From assembly GCF_019649055.1 (NCBI RefSeq), contig NW_026570228.1:1302001-1366000 (forward strand): a stretch of DNA of 64,000 nucleotides, written 5' to 3'. How positions within the stretch are numbered: the stretch's first letter is position 1; every line of letters begins with the position of its first letter. A model generated the notes under the pieces. It saw only the letters and a list, made by a program, of their open reading frames with translations, made no database searches and was not told where the DNA came from. This stretch comes from Paramacrobiotus metropolitanus. Taxonomy: Eukaryota; Tardigrada; Eutardigrada; Parachela; Macrobiotidae. A program made the translations under genes and the position numbers. Shown one piece after another: positions 1 to 9,750 of this stretch.

Positions 1-2210
1 GGCTTTGGCTGTACAGCGGCGCCTGTAGGCCGGCATTTACAATTCAGACAACGCTCGCCACTCAGCGCGAATATCCCGCAGTACACAATCGGAATAGTAA
101 GAAAAAGATCTATACTGTAGCGATAGTATTTGTACGAACGATAAGACCGCCTAGTTATGATGAATCATTCCACCGCGGTATGAATTTGTCCACTTTACCG
201 GCTAGTTTCCTTTCTCATGAATTTCTAGAATTCAGTCTTGTGCTCAGCTTGCTACAGCTTGCATCTACTTGATTGTTCCTCTTGCTGAAACCCTTGCTTA
301 CAACCTTGCTGTGTTCTTGATTCCCTTGTCATTAAACATGCCTTGAGTTACGTTGTTGCGTTTGACCGCTTGGGATGAACTAGCGTCATCCCAATCGGAG
401 CCACCTGTGTAATTGTGTACATCAGTAAGAGCGTCCTCGGCCAGCATCGTTGCCGGCCGTGCCACCTTTCACACCAACAGCCGTTTAATCGTGGTAAAGG
501 CTGATCGCCACCCCACTAGAACAGTAGCCAGATAGGCCACTGTTACAATACTATGCGCAGTCTCCCAAATTTGCAGTTCACTAACCAAAAACGTTTGGAA
601 TCAAGCTGTCAACGCCGATTCCTAGATCGGTCGTGGTCCAGCACCAACTCACATCTTTTTGCTTTCAAAAATATTCTATCAGAATCGTGCCGGGGTGATG
701 CCGAAGTCGGTCCAACCATGGCCATCTAGAAACAGAAAATTTTCCTTCGAATATTAGTACGGTTTGTCACAACGATATGAACAAATAATTACAAATACGG
801 CCGAAATGAAAACGGCCGAAGTAACGGTAACAGCGCAGATCATGCAGTTGTCGTCTTTTTGCTCACTTCCGGGATATAAACTGGAGCTCAGTGCCAGTAA
901 TTGCTACGGCCATCTACTTACAAGGGGCATTTTTTAACACCTCCGCGTCAGATCCCCATAAAGTTGGTGACATTAGAATCTTTAGAAATTCATGTAACGA
1001 GAGGCCATATGGTCGCTCTCGTACCATCGACGGCGTAACAGCGGTGAACCCGGATGAGGCTTTAATGCCGAAATCTAACATGCGCACCGTGGCGCAGCAA
1101 ACACCAGACTAATGATGAAGGATTCTGCAGCCAGTGCAACTGTGCTGCAGATCCGTCAAAACAGCGCAGAGATGTGCGGGATGGAAATCCCTAGAACCAG
1201 CGAATCAGCTACCTGTTAGGGCGGAGCGTCCCGCCCTTCCATTCAGCTATTGGTTTCGAAACTCCAAACACATCCAAGTAAAGCACTCGATTTAAAGATC
1301 ACCAAAAAACCACCGCGGTTATAGTGGCTGATTTCTATCGAACCGTCAGGTGTATATATGCTGATTTGACGCGGACGTGTTCGAGAAAGACTCTCGTTAA
1401 TGGAAGTGTGCCGGTACGTGGTACCAAGTTCGTACACGTTGCACCGTGTACGGTAGCTTTTGCGTCCGCGCGATCCCAAACACTTTTTGGTTTTTTCTGG
1501 CATTTTTATAGACGAATGAGTTGTATTCATTGACGTGAAAACCGTTTGACCACGCAACATCCGGTTCGGGGGTCATGGGCGAAATCACATTCCAAAAGTT
1601 TGGAAATACGGATGTGTACCAAAAGTCTCATTATAAATATACCCGTATACCAAAAGTCCCTTTACAAATAGTGCAAACTTAACTCGATGATCCTCACGGT
1701 GATGGGCCTTTGCAGTTAAAATTTCGAAACAGTTGTTCTTTAATAAAACTTTTGTATAACTCTTGTATAACTTTTGTATTTTTGTGCGTTCAAACTAGTG
1801 AAATGTTTTCTGTCATTTTATTCTCTATCCAACCGGATGCTGCACCATAAACGGTTTTAAGCAACTGTATACAAATCATTTGACTATGAAATTACTTGGA
1901 ACAAGGGAAAAACGGTTCGGCGTATGCGATAGCGACAGAAACCGTTTATGTACACCAGTTTTGCACTATGTACCGGCATACTTTCCTTAATTTCACGAAC
2001 ATGAAAGCTCATTCTTTTTTGTTGCATTTTTGCCGGAGGTAAAAAGAAACGCAATGAATGGGGAACAAAAGCAACCCCCAAGCGGTGTGTCCGCAGCAGC
2101 ATTTACCGAGCTGGTAGCCTGGTTTTGCACTGACCCGGTGAGTGTTCAGAGCCTGTAAGTAGTCAGAATGTGTACCTTTCTTATACTGTTGTTAACTGAT
2201 TAACCGCGTT
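1..2210. other. No convincing gene
   Basis: I see no recognisable gene here. Several open frames of 60-105 codons exist on both strands, but none resembles a known family or has consistent codon structure. A short open stretch at 2054-2139 starts with ATG and ends at a good donor (CCG|GTGAGT), and a possible acceptor (GTTTAG) lies just before the integrase remnant at about 2215. This could be a lost first exon, but nothing else supports it. The left end of element A was not located, because no sequence here was found inverted near 35 kb. Confidence 0.4.
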
Positions 2211-2217
2211 TAGCCGC

Positions 2218-2792
2218 AAGCCGTATTTGAGGGGCCCTAGCCAAACGCGTCATTCGAACCATCAAAACGCGAATGTTTCGCTTGTTTCGTGCGCGAGTTT
2301 CGACCCGTTACATTGACAAACTGCAAGATCTGGTGTACTCGTATAACCACTCCAAACATCGACACATGGATTGCGACCTATTGACGTCACTCAGAACAAT
2401 TTGTTGGCAGTATTCAACAAATTGTATCCAGCCAGGAAACCCGGCAACCTCGATTCAAGGTCGGTGATGCAGTCCGGATGGGCGTGCATAAAACCAAGTT
2501 GGAAAAAGGCTATACGTATCGATTTAAATAGGAAGTGTTTTACATCTTTAAAGTCATTTCACATACCGTACCGGTGTACCGACTTAAGGACTATCAAGAC
2601 CAACCTATTCAAGGAACTTTTTATGAGCACGAGCTTTCCAAAGTATCACGCCCCGAACAGAAAGAGCATACAATCTACCATATCATTAGACGCCGTGGTA
2701 ATAGAGTACTAGTTCGGTGGTTAGGTTACGGGCCTGAGCACGATTCCTGGATAAAGGCATCATCATGTACAAAGGCGCACCATTCTACGTGA
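2218..2792 (+). pseudogene. Integrase C-terminal remnant with chromodomain (element A)
   Basis: This is the last third of a retroviral-type DDE integrase. The part around the catalytic Glu is degenerate (the usual Glu-Arg pair reads as Lys-Arg). It is followed by a helical stretch with ...YIDKLQDLVYSYNHSKHR, matching the equivalent block of the element B integrase (WIDVIQDILDSYNNSPHR). At the end is a chromodomain-like block, YHIIRRRGNRVLVRWLGYG...DSWI. Such C-terminal chromodomains bind modified histone tails and steer integration. The reading frame changes at about 2370, 2450 and 2530, and a TGA lies near 2236. The catalytic core with the first two Asp residues is missing. The 3' end overlaps the penton-like start at 2765, a compact arrangement typical of these elements. 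It is a dead fragment. Confidence 0.75.
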
Positions 2793-3753
2793 CGCTCCCG
2801 AGCAATGGGGCGACGGTCCCCAGCAATACACCAACCAACTGGACGACCAAACTGAAACATCCCATTATCCTGAAAGGAAAATGGGAAATGGCCTTGGTTG
2901 AACTGCAATACCTCAATTCCTTTTTCACTCTTCCCGTCGCGCAGAAGATTGAAGTGCACATCGTTGAAAAATTCAGACTAAAGAAAGACGAAGCAAACTT
3001 TTGGAGTCTGCGGACCAAGTTGTTCATACCGACGAGATTACCATCCCTCCTGGAAATTACAAGGATGCCGATTTGCTACTAAAAACAATCAATTTACTGG
3101 TACCGAAAGTTGGATCGTACATGGTGGACGATACAGTACACGCTGACAAAAGCGCTTTGACTGCGGACAGAGCTTTCACCGTTCAACTGCTGACCACCAC
3201 CAATCATCGGGTCCGACTGAATATTGGCAACGATCGAGTTTCTGTCGTTTTTCCTCCGTCGCCGATTGTCCTGCAAAAGCTGGGATTTGAACATAGCGTA
3301 TTAAAACCTGATGTGCCGATGGAGAGTAACAGTAATGGTATGGTCGGTCCATTTCCTTTTGAAACAAAGAACGTCAGTATCCAGTACCTGTCATTTCTGG
3401 CCAAGCCTCCGAATCCAAAGCTGATCAGCTTTATTTCGGAGGGACCGGTCAACACTCTACTGGGAAATCAAAGCCTGTTTGCCTACAGTGATGTGGCCGA
3501 CTACAGCTTGATTGGCGATACCGCAGCGCAGTTTTTACGTTCCATGCTTATTAAGGAAAAGTGTTCAAAAGTCAATCAGATTGTCGAGACTAGATTTGAT
3601 ATTCCGCACTACGTCCCAGTACTACGCCAACATTTCGAAACCATAAAACTGACCATTGCGAACGATCTGGGAGACGACGCCAAATTCCAGACGGGGAAGC
3701 CCTTAGTAAAACTGCACTTCCGACCACAAAGACTACTAGAATGCCTATCGTAG
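2765..3753 (+). pseudogene. Penton-like / minor capsid protein, frameshifted (element A)
   Basis: About 330 codons from ATG at 2765. The N-terminal part has the block KLKHPIILKGKWEMALVEL, the middle has IPPGNYKDADLLLKTIN, and the C-terminus ends in VKLHFRPQ. This organisation recurs next to the MCP gene in many invertebrate Maverick/adinto-like elements and is usually read as a penton-base or minor capsid protein. The element B homologue (12955-13356) shares the central SD...L motif and the LQLHFRKK end but is much shorter. The frame breaks near 3000, and both halves are otherwise open. The start overlaps the end of the integrase remnant, and the stop overlaps the start of the next gene. The penton assignment is by position and pattern and has not been tested by structure. 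Confidence 0.6.
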
Positions 3754-4080
3754 CGTACGTGCCGGATCCGTGGCGATACGAGAACGTCTTTGTCAGTCAG
3801 ACGGGTTGCAGCGCCCTGATCCGGTATCGAGGAATTCTACAAAACGGATCGAGTTTTCCGCAGATTTTAAAGAGCTTTTTCGCCAAGCTATCAGCCCTTG
3901 CTTAGCCTATACTACATAAGGCTGCACCGCATGCCAAAGCTGCTCTGGAGGCGACTATCCCTCACCTGCAAGAAGCGGCGACCGGGGCTATAAAGAGGTA
4001 GCCTCGCGTGCGGGAACAGCCATTGGTAAACGTTTTGCTTCCCAAGAAGGCAAAGATATTCGCATGAAACGACGTACTTG
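3740..4080 (+). pseudogene. pX/pVI-like basic minor virion protein, broken (element A)
   Basis: This short gene lies between the penton-like and MCP genes. From ATG at 3740 it opens with MPIVAYVPDPWRYENVF. After frame changes near 3905 and 3995 it continues with an Ala/Lys-rich amphipathic stretch (HAKAALEATIPHLQEAATGA) and a basic tail. Position and composition match the element B pX-like gene (12452-12952) and the small core or pVI-like proteins of adintoviruses, which are packed with the DNA or under the capsid. At least two single-base shifts break it. The function comes from synteny and composition only. Confidence 0.5.
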
Positions 4081-4139
4081 ACGTAAAGTTGTTCGAGTTA
4101 AACGTATTCCCCCACCAACATCCTCGATTTCTTCTAAAA

Positions 4140-5406
4140 ATGGCCATGCTAATGATAGAAAATTCAGAGCCGGCCATGCAATGGGAGAACCAGCTCTTTG
4201 CATTACCGGCCACTCTAACGGATCAGTGGCGCACTGAGTACGAAAAGCTCAATCCCACAACCATTTTAACGGACAACGGATCGGCCGGTGACATCAATTT
4301 CTTCATCCCACCCAGCACATCTGGACTGCTCGGTTTAGGGGACATGATCCTGGAACTTGAAGTGGGCATTAAAGTCCGTAAGAGCACTGGGGAATGGGAA
4401 CTGATTACAACGGCAGATGATGTTGCACCGGTCAACAACATTCTGCACTCATTGTTCTCTTCATGCCACGTGACGGGAGCCAACCGGTTGATCTCGGATG
4501 CCGCCACCTTTTATCCGTACCGCGCTTACCTGGAATCTTTGCTGTCCCACACCCTTGACGCCCAGCAAATTCAACTGACATCCGCCGGTTTCTATTACGA
4601 CTCTCCGGGTTCTTTCAACAGTAAAACCGCGAACAATGGTGAGAAAAATCGGACGGCGTTATTTAATACTGGACAGTACGTACAGCTTTCCGGCAAACTG
4701 TTTTCCGACCTGTTTGACCAGAGCAAGCCACTGTGCACCGGGGTACCCGTCAACATTCCCTAGTGGTTAGTCGACCAGAGTTTGCCTACGTGTATGGGAC
4801 ACGGATACCACCAAGACATTCACACCGTTTATTCGTAACGCGCGTCTATCGGTTCGCGGATACATTCCGTCTCCGGACTTTCTGACCGCCGTAGCCGGAG
4901 AACTTTTGAAAAAAACGGTCAAGTACCATATCGAACGGGTGGTGATGCGCGTGTCGGACATTCCCCAACGAACCCAAAGCACCGTGGTCAGCAATTTGCA
5001 GATTGGCCAAATTCATAAGGTGGTCTTTATTGGCTTTGTGGACAGCAAAGACTTTCACGTATCGAAAAAGAAAAATCCTTTCAACTTCCAACACTTCAAT
5101 ATTACACAAATCAGCTTCGAAGTGGACGGTCAGAGTTACCCAACGAAACCGTACACTGCCGATTTCGATCGCAAATTGTCTCTGGAGTGCTACGACGGGC
5201 TGTTGGACACTCTGGGACATCGTCCCAGCTTGCAAGGCGGCTTACCGTTTAACCGGACCCAGTATAACGACGGATACACCATTTTCGGTTTCGACCTGAC
5301 TCCAGGACATACCGGCCGTGGACCATTGACCCTCATTAAACAGGGAAACCTAAGTGTGTCCGTGTCCTATGTTAAACCACTGAAAAGTACCATTATGATG
5401 GTGTAG
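4140..5406 (+). pseudogene. Major capsid protein, 5' part (element A), cut by element B
   Basis: MCP of the family widely annotated in invertebrate genomes as F54H12.2-like, the presumed double jelly-roll capsid protein of Maverick/adinto-like elements. The start MAMLMIENSEPAMQWENQLF leads into blocks shared with the element B MCP: DMILELEVGIKVRKS, YRAYLESLLSH, FNRTQYNDGYTIFGFDL. A frame change lies at about 4765-4790, so the segment 4800-5404 is read in another frame. The gene is then cut by element B at 5404/5405, and the TAG ending the frame here belongs partly to element B. The missing C-terminus is found in frame at 25238. The internal frame break shows the gene may have been dead before or after the insertion, which the sequence cannot order. 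Confidence 0.8.
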
Positions 5407-5590
5407 TAGTCACGGTTTACACCCTGGGGTATTAAACAAATAAATCGTAAAACCATTTTGAAAGGGACCAGGGAGGAGGTCAAAGTCGTAAAAATTCCTT
5501 AAGTAAACAAACAATTTGATAGGGAACAGGGAGAACCACAACACAGCTGTGCAAACACACCTGTGTCCATACATTCCGCATTTTATGGCC
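5405..5590 (+). repeat. Left terminal inverted repeat of element B
   Basis: This 186-bp sequence is repeated in inverse orientation at 25052-25237 with a single G/T difference. It contains no gene. Identity ends sharply after TTTTATGGCC, where the two arms diverge. Confidence 0.95.
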
Positions 5591-5826
5591 ATTTTATTAC
5601 ACTTTCGCATGTCGTAACACAAAAATCAGGGAAGAGCAAGCTATCATTTTCACAGCGGCAAAAGAAGATCAGAGAACAGTAAAAAAACTGTATAAAACTA
5701 ACAAATCACATTTGCGTATGGCAAGCTGCAGAACAAAAAACCAAATACTGATTATCATTTGGTCATAGTTGAGATTCTATAAAAAAAGTAAAAATCTGTA
5801 CACAATTTCTTTTCATAAAGAAAAAT

Positions 5827-6552
5827 CTACAGTTCTGACACCTCTGAAACGGTATCGTTGCGCAAACCCATCTCGATGCCATCATCTGGTGCTTTCAGAC
5901 GCAGTCGGGCTGGTCCGTTCTTTTTGGCACACTTCTTGCAAATGAAACAGACAAAAGCGGTGATAGTTCCACAACCTGCTACGGCACCAACGATTGCATA
6001 GAGAATATTCATTCCGCTCATCTCACCGTCCTCGTCCACAATGGCGCTCGTCTCCGTGCCTTTATCCACAGTGGTGCTCGGCTCCGACGGCAAGGCACTC
6101 GCAGAAGATTCACCAGTCCCAGTGGTGATGTATGGGGCAATCGTAGTCGGCAGAGTCGACAGAAAACTAGTGGTAGACGGGGTGCCAGCGCCGCAAATAG
6201 AAATAACCCGAAACTTCACGAACGGTGGCGGGGAAATACACTCAGCGACAGGGTTTCCAGATAAATCAACGGACACGAGATTAGGGTAGTACACCGACAG
6301 TCCGTAGTAGGGAACGACGCGAACGGAATTCCCACTGAAGGCAATGTGGCGGATCCATGACTTCGGTTCGGTGGGATACGGGATCGCGGCGAGATCTTTG
6401 CCTGCGCAGTTGACGGTGCCAATATCATACTTGCACTGGCACTTACCATAGCACGATATCCACTTTCCACTTTCTACACCGCTACACACCCACAGAAAAA
6501 CAAAAACAACAGTAACGAAAACCATGTTGGATGAAAACTCAAACGTAAACAT
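5827..6552 (-). CDS. LRR-type single-pass membrane protein carried by element B
   Basis: A 241-residue protein. A hydrophobic signal peptide covers about residues 10-28. A Cys cluster (C34, C38, C40, C49) with following ...LAAIPYP resembles an LRR N-terminal cap. One leucine-rich repeat (YPNLVSVDLSGNPV) and Cys 105 and 120 suggest a small cap. A Ser/Thr-rich stalk spans about 122-178, then a transmembrane segment about 181-204 and a basic cytoplasmic tail. It is therefore a predicted type I surface protein. It lies inside the left TIR of element B, so it travels with the element. It could be a captured host receptor-like gene, or serve as a particle surface or attachment protein. The latter is inference, as no fusion motif is visible. 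ATG at 6552 gives nine residues before the hydrophobic core, and Met10 (6525) is an alternative start. Confidence 0.75.
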   Translation of the reverse strand: MFTFEFSSNMVFVTVVFVFLWVCSGVESGKWISCYGKCQCKYDIGTVNCAGKDLAAIPYPTEPKSWIRHIAFSGNSVRVVPYYGLSVYYPNLVSVDLSGNPVAECISPPPFVKFRVISICGAGTPSTTSFLSTLPTTIAPYITTGTGESSASALPSEPSTTVDKGTETSAIVDEDGEMSGMNILYAIVGAVAGCGTITAFVCFICKKCAKKNGPARLRLKAPDDGIEMGLRNDTVSEVSEL

Positions 6553-6715
6553 AGAAAAAAGGCTAAAACCAACAACACTAGTATAACAAACTGGCAGTAC
6601 CGAGTTCAGACTTCACTCAGTTTGCGCACGTGCACGGTTAAAGCCGGAAATGCATTTCTCGCATGGTACTGCTGTCTAGAGGTGGCCACTATACGTCTCC
6701 CGTCATAATACACTG

Positions 6716-6808
6716 GTGGAGTCAAAAGTGGAGTCAAAATGTTAATGTGGCGCAGAAAACGTCGATTTCACACCAGATTTGATGTGGAGTCAAAAGTGGA
6801 GTCAAAAC
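6716..6808 (+). repeat. Four copies of GTGGAGTCAAAA
   Basis: Two head-to-tail pairs of the 12-base unit GTGGAGTCAAAA lie about 55 bases apart. The same unit recurs in PolB intron 2 (inverted, 18393-18425) and as a five-copy array at 23491-23580. All are inside element B and outside coding sequence. Confidence 0.85.
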
Positions 6809-6867
6809 ACGACTGCTATAAGGACTATAATGAGTGTGCTGTGTGATGTGTTTTTCCGTTACAAAGG

Positions 6868-7235
6868 TGTCTATCACGGCATATGCAAGTGTATTTGCCG
6901 TGGTATGCACCTTTATAAACATGAAAAAAGAACAGCCGAGCAATGATGGTGCTTCGCGTCACATTCACTCCTGCCATAACATTGTCTTGGCATCAGATAT
7001 GAGAGATAAAAATAATATTGACGAGATGTCTCTCATAGTCTGCGTGGCTGTCATTTACAAATATTACTGCCTGTAACAGAGGAGACTAATTCTTTACATT
7101 ACAGAGATACCTTGCACGCGATATACATATGCATTTGCCATGGAATGCACCTCTATAACAAGCATAAAAGGAACAGTAAAACAGTGATGGCTCCTTCCAC
7201 AAATAAAATATCCTAAACACACCTGCCATAACAAA
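6868..7235 (+). repeat. Diverged direct duplication, about 240 bases apart
   Basis: The stretch at about 6870-6985 (ATTTGCCGTGGTATGCACCT and onward) is repeated imperfectly at about 7110-7225 (ATTTGCCATGGAATGCACCT and onward). Both copies run on through ATAA...AAAGGAACAG-like blocks to CTGCCATAACA. No gene is evident. The interval 6553-7400 otherwise holds only the promoter side of the LRR gene and these repeats. Confidence 0.6.
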
Positions 7236-7401
7236 TTAGCCAAATCCATAACCATGCATTAGGCGAACTGTACATAGGTATGCACAGGTCACGGAACGCA
7301 CGGCTAAAAAATCGGACGGGGGTGATGTATCAATGGTTGACTAGTGCATCGGCGAAAGCAATCCTGCCAAATTTACTCCGTCTGGTGCATGAGCAACTAA
7401 A

Positions 7402-7545
7402 ATGCTGTTTCGAAAACTTTTCTACCGCAAAGGTGCGAAACGCATGAGGTTTCCTGATCCCACCCCACTTATTGTCGCTGCTCTTATCCGAGCAGATCAA
7501 GAGGCGGGTATACCGGTCTACATTATTCTTACGGATGACCAGTAG
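7402..7545 (+). CDS. Small basic open frame, 47 residues
   Basis: ATG at 7402 to TAG at 7545, starting MLFRKLFYRKGAKRMRF. The N-terminal third is strongly basic, and the rest is hydrophobic then acidic. It precedes the other plus-strand genes of element B and could be a small virion or leader peptide, or chance. No family is recognised. Confidence 0.25.
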   Translation: MLFRKLFYRKGAKRMRFPDPTPLIVAALIRADQEAGIPVYIILTDDQ

Positions 7546-7686
7546 TCAGTTTGCGCTGCGAATCATTGGCTACACTAAGTAAACATTTCCACATTTGTGT
7601 AACCGGCATCAGCTATTGCGATCTTAATCTTTCCGGAAACGATCATTTCAATTTTTACAATCTCTAGACTTGTAAATATTTTCAAA

Positions 7687-7860
7687 ATGGCGTTCAGCGG
7701 CGTTGTTGGTGCACTTTATCCAACGGGTCACGTTATGGGTTTTCCTGATGGAATTACGTATTTTATGCCAGCAACGGCAACTGAGGATACCTACATCCGT
7801 GAGATCTACAATGCGTTGAAGAATCGTTTTGCCCTTGCAGCCGAGGATTATCCGTTTTGA
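7687..7860 (+). CDS. Small open frame, 57 residues
   Basis: ATG at 7687 in the context AAAATGG, ending TGA at 7858-7860 immediately before the next gene (ATG 7863). It begins MAFSGVVGALYPTGHVMGF. The tight spacing to 7863 and the favourable start context suggest a real small gene in the plus-strand block of element B. No family is recognised. Confidence 0.35.
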   Translation: MAFSGVVGALYPTGHVMGFPDGITYFMPATATEDTYIREIYNALKNRFALAAEDYPF

Positions 7861-7862
7861 AC

Positions 7863-8435
7863 ATGGCTGTCAGAGTACAGTTCGAGCGTGTTTCCGAAAT
7901 GCAACGCCTTGCCGAGTTGGTGTTCAAATTTGTCAAGCCTGTGGAACAGCTCGCCGAGATTCAACAGCGATTTCCTGACCGTACATTCAACAAAGTGGCT
8001 CTAGCGTCTTGGAAGTACATCGTCCGTGACTTAGCCCACGGCCGGATGCGTAATTACCTGAAGTGGAAGCTACGTAAGTGGGAAGGTGAAGTTGAAGAAC
8101 GCAGGTTACAGCATGTCCGCGCGTACATCAGCATTACTGCCGAAATGCCAGACAAGACAGGATTAAAAATCTACGCATCGTGTGGCACCGACGATGAGCA
8201 GCTGCAATCGTACAAGAACATTGATTTCTACTACAACGTCTGTCAGTCCCACGAGGCAATGATTCGTCTAAATCCTATCTACGGCTTTCCAACGCAAGAC
8301 CCGGAGTATGAAGAGGAAGAGCCAACCAACTCGAACCGGGTGTGGCCACCAATGGATCCAGCTTGGGGCGATTACGGCATTCTGAACAACCACTGTCACT
8401 ATATCAACAACAACGACTGCTGCCACTGCTGGTAA
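7863..8435 (+). CDS. Unknown protein, element B early plus-strand block
   Basis: A 190-residue protein from ATG 7863 (MAVRVQFERVSEMQRL). The first 90 residues look helical, with alternating Leu/Val and charged residues and a basic patch (MRNYLKWKLRKW). An acidic run (DPEYEEEEP) follows, then a C-terminus rich in Asn, His and Cys (NNHCHYINNNDCCHCW), which could bind metal. It sits two bases after a small frame and about 70 bases before a small membrane-protein gene. I do not recognise the family. Position upstream of the ATPase suggests a virion or assembly role, as inference only. Confidence 0.5.
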   Translation: MAVRVQFERVSEMQRLAELVFKFVKPVEQLAEIQQRFPDRTFNKVALASWKYIVRDLAHGRMRNYLKWKLRKWEGEVEERRLQHVRAYISITAEMPDKTGLKIYASCGTDDEQLQSYKNIDFYYNVCQSHEAMIRLNPIYGFPTQDPEYEEEEPTNSNRVWPPMDPAWGDYGILNNHCHYINNNDCCHCW

Positions 8436-8506
8436 ATATTTCATCAGTCATTTGTCATTTTGAATCGTACAAAAGAATCAATTTTTTCGTAGAATTTTTT
8501 GCCACA

Positions 8507-8776
8507 ATGGATACACCGTTGCCACCAGTTTACGTGCCGGACGAACCTAATGGGCAGCCAAAGCCACATGGGATTCTGTTCTGGATGCTCTTTTACGTTG
8601 TGCCTTTTCTGTTTTCTCAAACAATGCGCATTATTACTGTTATTGCATTAAAAGTTACTAACCGCATTCCTTTGAAATCAGTTGTTATGCCACTTGTTAC
8701 TTTTTTATTTGATGGTACACGTCAGTTATTAGGATTTGGCAGCAACAATCTCAGCAATGGAGATCCTTCTACATAA
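8507..8776 (+). CDS. Small hydrophobic protein upstream of the ATPase
   Basis: An 89-residue frame from ATG 8507 (context CACAATGG), starting MDTPLPPVYVPDEP. The body holds one or two hydrophobic segments (ILFWMLFYVVPFLFSQTM and SVVMPLVTFLF), so it is probably a membrane protein, perhaps of an internal virion membrane. Its stop (TAA 8774-8776) is in the same frame as the ATPase N-terminus 21 bases later. The longer frame that opens at 8342 overlaps the preceding gene and is less likely to be used. Family unknown. Confidence 0.45.
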   Translation: MDTPLPPVYVPDEPNGQPKPHGILFWMLFYVVPFLFSQTMRIITVIALKVTNRIPLKSVVMPLVTFLFDGTRQLLGFGSNNLSNGDPST

Positions 8777-8797
8777 CGAATTTTACATCCGACTTCG

Positions 8798-9414
8798 ATG
8801 CTTATTTCTGGTAATTCTGGCTGCGGCAAATCAACGTTCGTGGCTAATTTGTTACGTTATAATAAATTCTCAGCAAAGTTGATCGGGTTTATTGGTTCTA
8901 CAAGCAGTACCAGACATTGTACGACGATTTACTTAGAGAAGGCGTACCTATTATTTTCATCGAAGGATTACCGGACGAAATTTCTGAACCAAGATATTTT
9001 GATAAAAATTTCGTTAATGTATGTATTATTGATGACCTACATCTTGAAGAGAAGACGAGTAAACACGTAGCCCAATTATTTTGCAATGGTGGACGTCATT
9101 CTAATACCACTGTCATTTTTCTGACTCAAAACCTTTTCTTCAAGAATGTTTATGCTCGCGACATCAGGCTGAATGCCAAAATCATTATCTGTTTTAAAAA
9201 TCCGCAAGATAGACAACAACTTCAAATTTTGGGAAGACAATTATTCCCTCAAAAGCAACAGTATTTTGAAGCAGCACTTGCCGGATGTTTAGACAGACCG
9301 TACGGCTACATTGTTATTGACTTACAGCATACAACGCCTGATAAATATCGGCTGCGTACCGCCATTTTTGGGGAAAACGAAGAAAAATTACCCGAAATTT
9401 ACATTCCCTCATAA
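8798..9414 (+). CDS. FtsK/HerA-type genome packaging ATPase, one frame break (element B)
   Basis: P-loop ATPase that pumps viral DNA into the capsid. Walker A is GNSGCGKST, seven residues after the only in-frame Met at 8798. Walker B is VCIIDDL at about 9020. A polar block (GGRHSNTTVIFLTQN) follows at the place of the sensor or arginine region. This size and order fit the A32/FtsK-like packaging ATPases of Mavericks and adintoviruses. The frame changes near 8885-8905: Walker A lies in one frame and everything from about 8900 in another, so a single-base difference separates two otherwise intact halves. The N-terminus may extend slightly upstream, where another frame has ATG at 8756. The stop overlaps the next start (TAATG at 9412-9416), a sign of compact co-expression. 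Confidence 0.8.
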
Positions 9415-9743
9415 TGGAGCGCAGTCACACCGTTTCTAATCTGGACTTACTATCATCTATTGCAAAAGGCAAACCAAAGCTGATCAAAGCAATCATCAAA
9501 AACTCTGAAGATACTCTCATTGATGCTATTTCTGAGTGTGCGTTACAAATTGTTGAAGGAGTAGTTCCTGTCACTGAAACAAGCAAAGCTGCACGGCTTA
9601 AACGTGTGCTGCCGTATGTGAAATTATTATCAAAGCGCAACGTTTCGCGTCGCAAGAAAAGAAATTTCCTTCTAGCAAAAGGTGCCGCACTATTATCCCT
9701 GATTTTACCTCCTGTTTTAAGCTTTGTTTTGGGAAAAATTTAA
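9414..9743 (+). CDS. Small basic virion-type protein
   Basis: A 109-residue protein. The middle has a conserved ISECALQIVEGVVPVTE block, then a basic region (KRNVSRRKKRNFLLAKG), then a hydrophobic C-terminus (LLSLILPPVLSFVLG). I recognise this architecture (ECAL...basic...KG...LL..P.L) as a recurrent unnamed protein next to the packaging genes of invertebrate Maverick/adinto-like elements. It probably binds DNA or the inner capsid, with a C-terminal membrane-active segment, but no experiment is known to me. It overlaps the ATPase stop by one base and is followed by the next gene eight bases later. Confidence 0.6.
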   Translation: MERSHTVSNLDLLSSIAKGKPKLIKAIIKNSEDTLIDAISECALQIVEGVVPVTETSKAARLKRVLPYVKLLSKRNVSRRKKRNFLLAKGAALLSLILPPVLSFVLGKI

Positions 9744-9750
9744 AACTAAG

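Noticed and set aside
891-1560. Open frames of 60-105 codons on both strands
   Set aside because: No similarity, no start context, overlapping in several frames; most likely chance.
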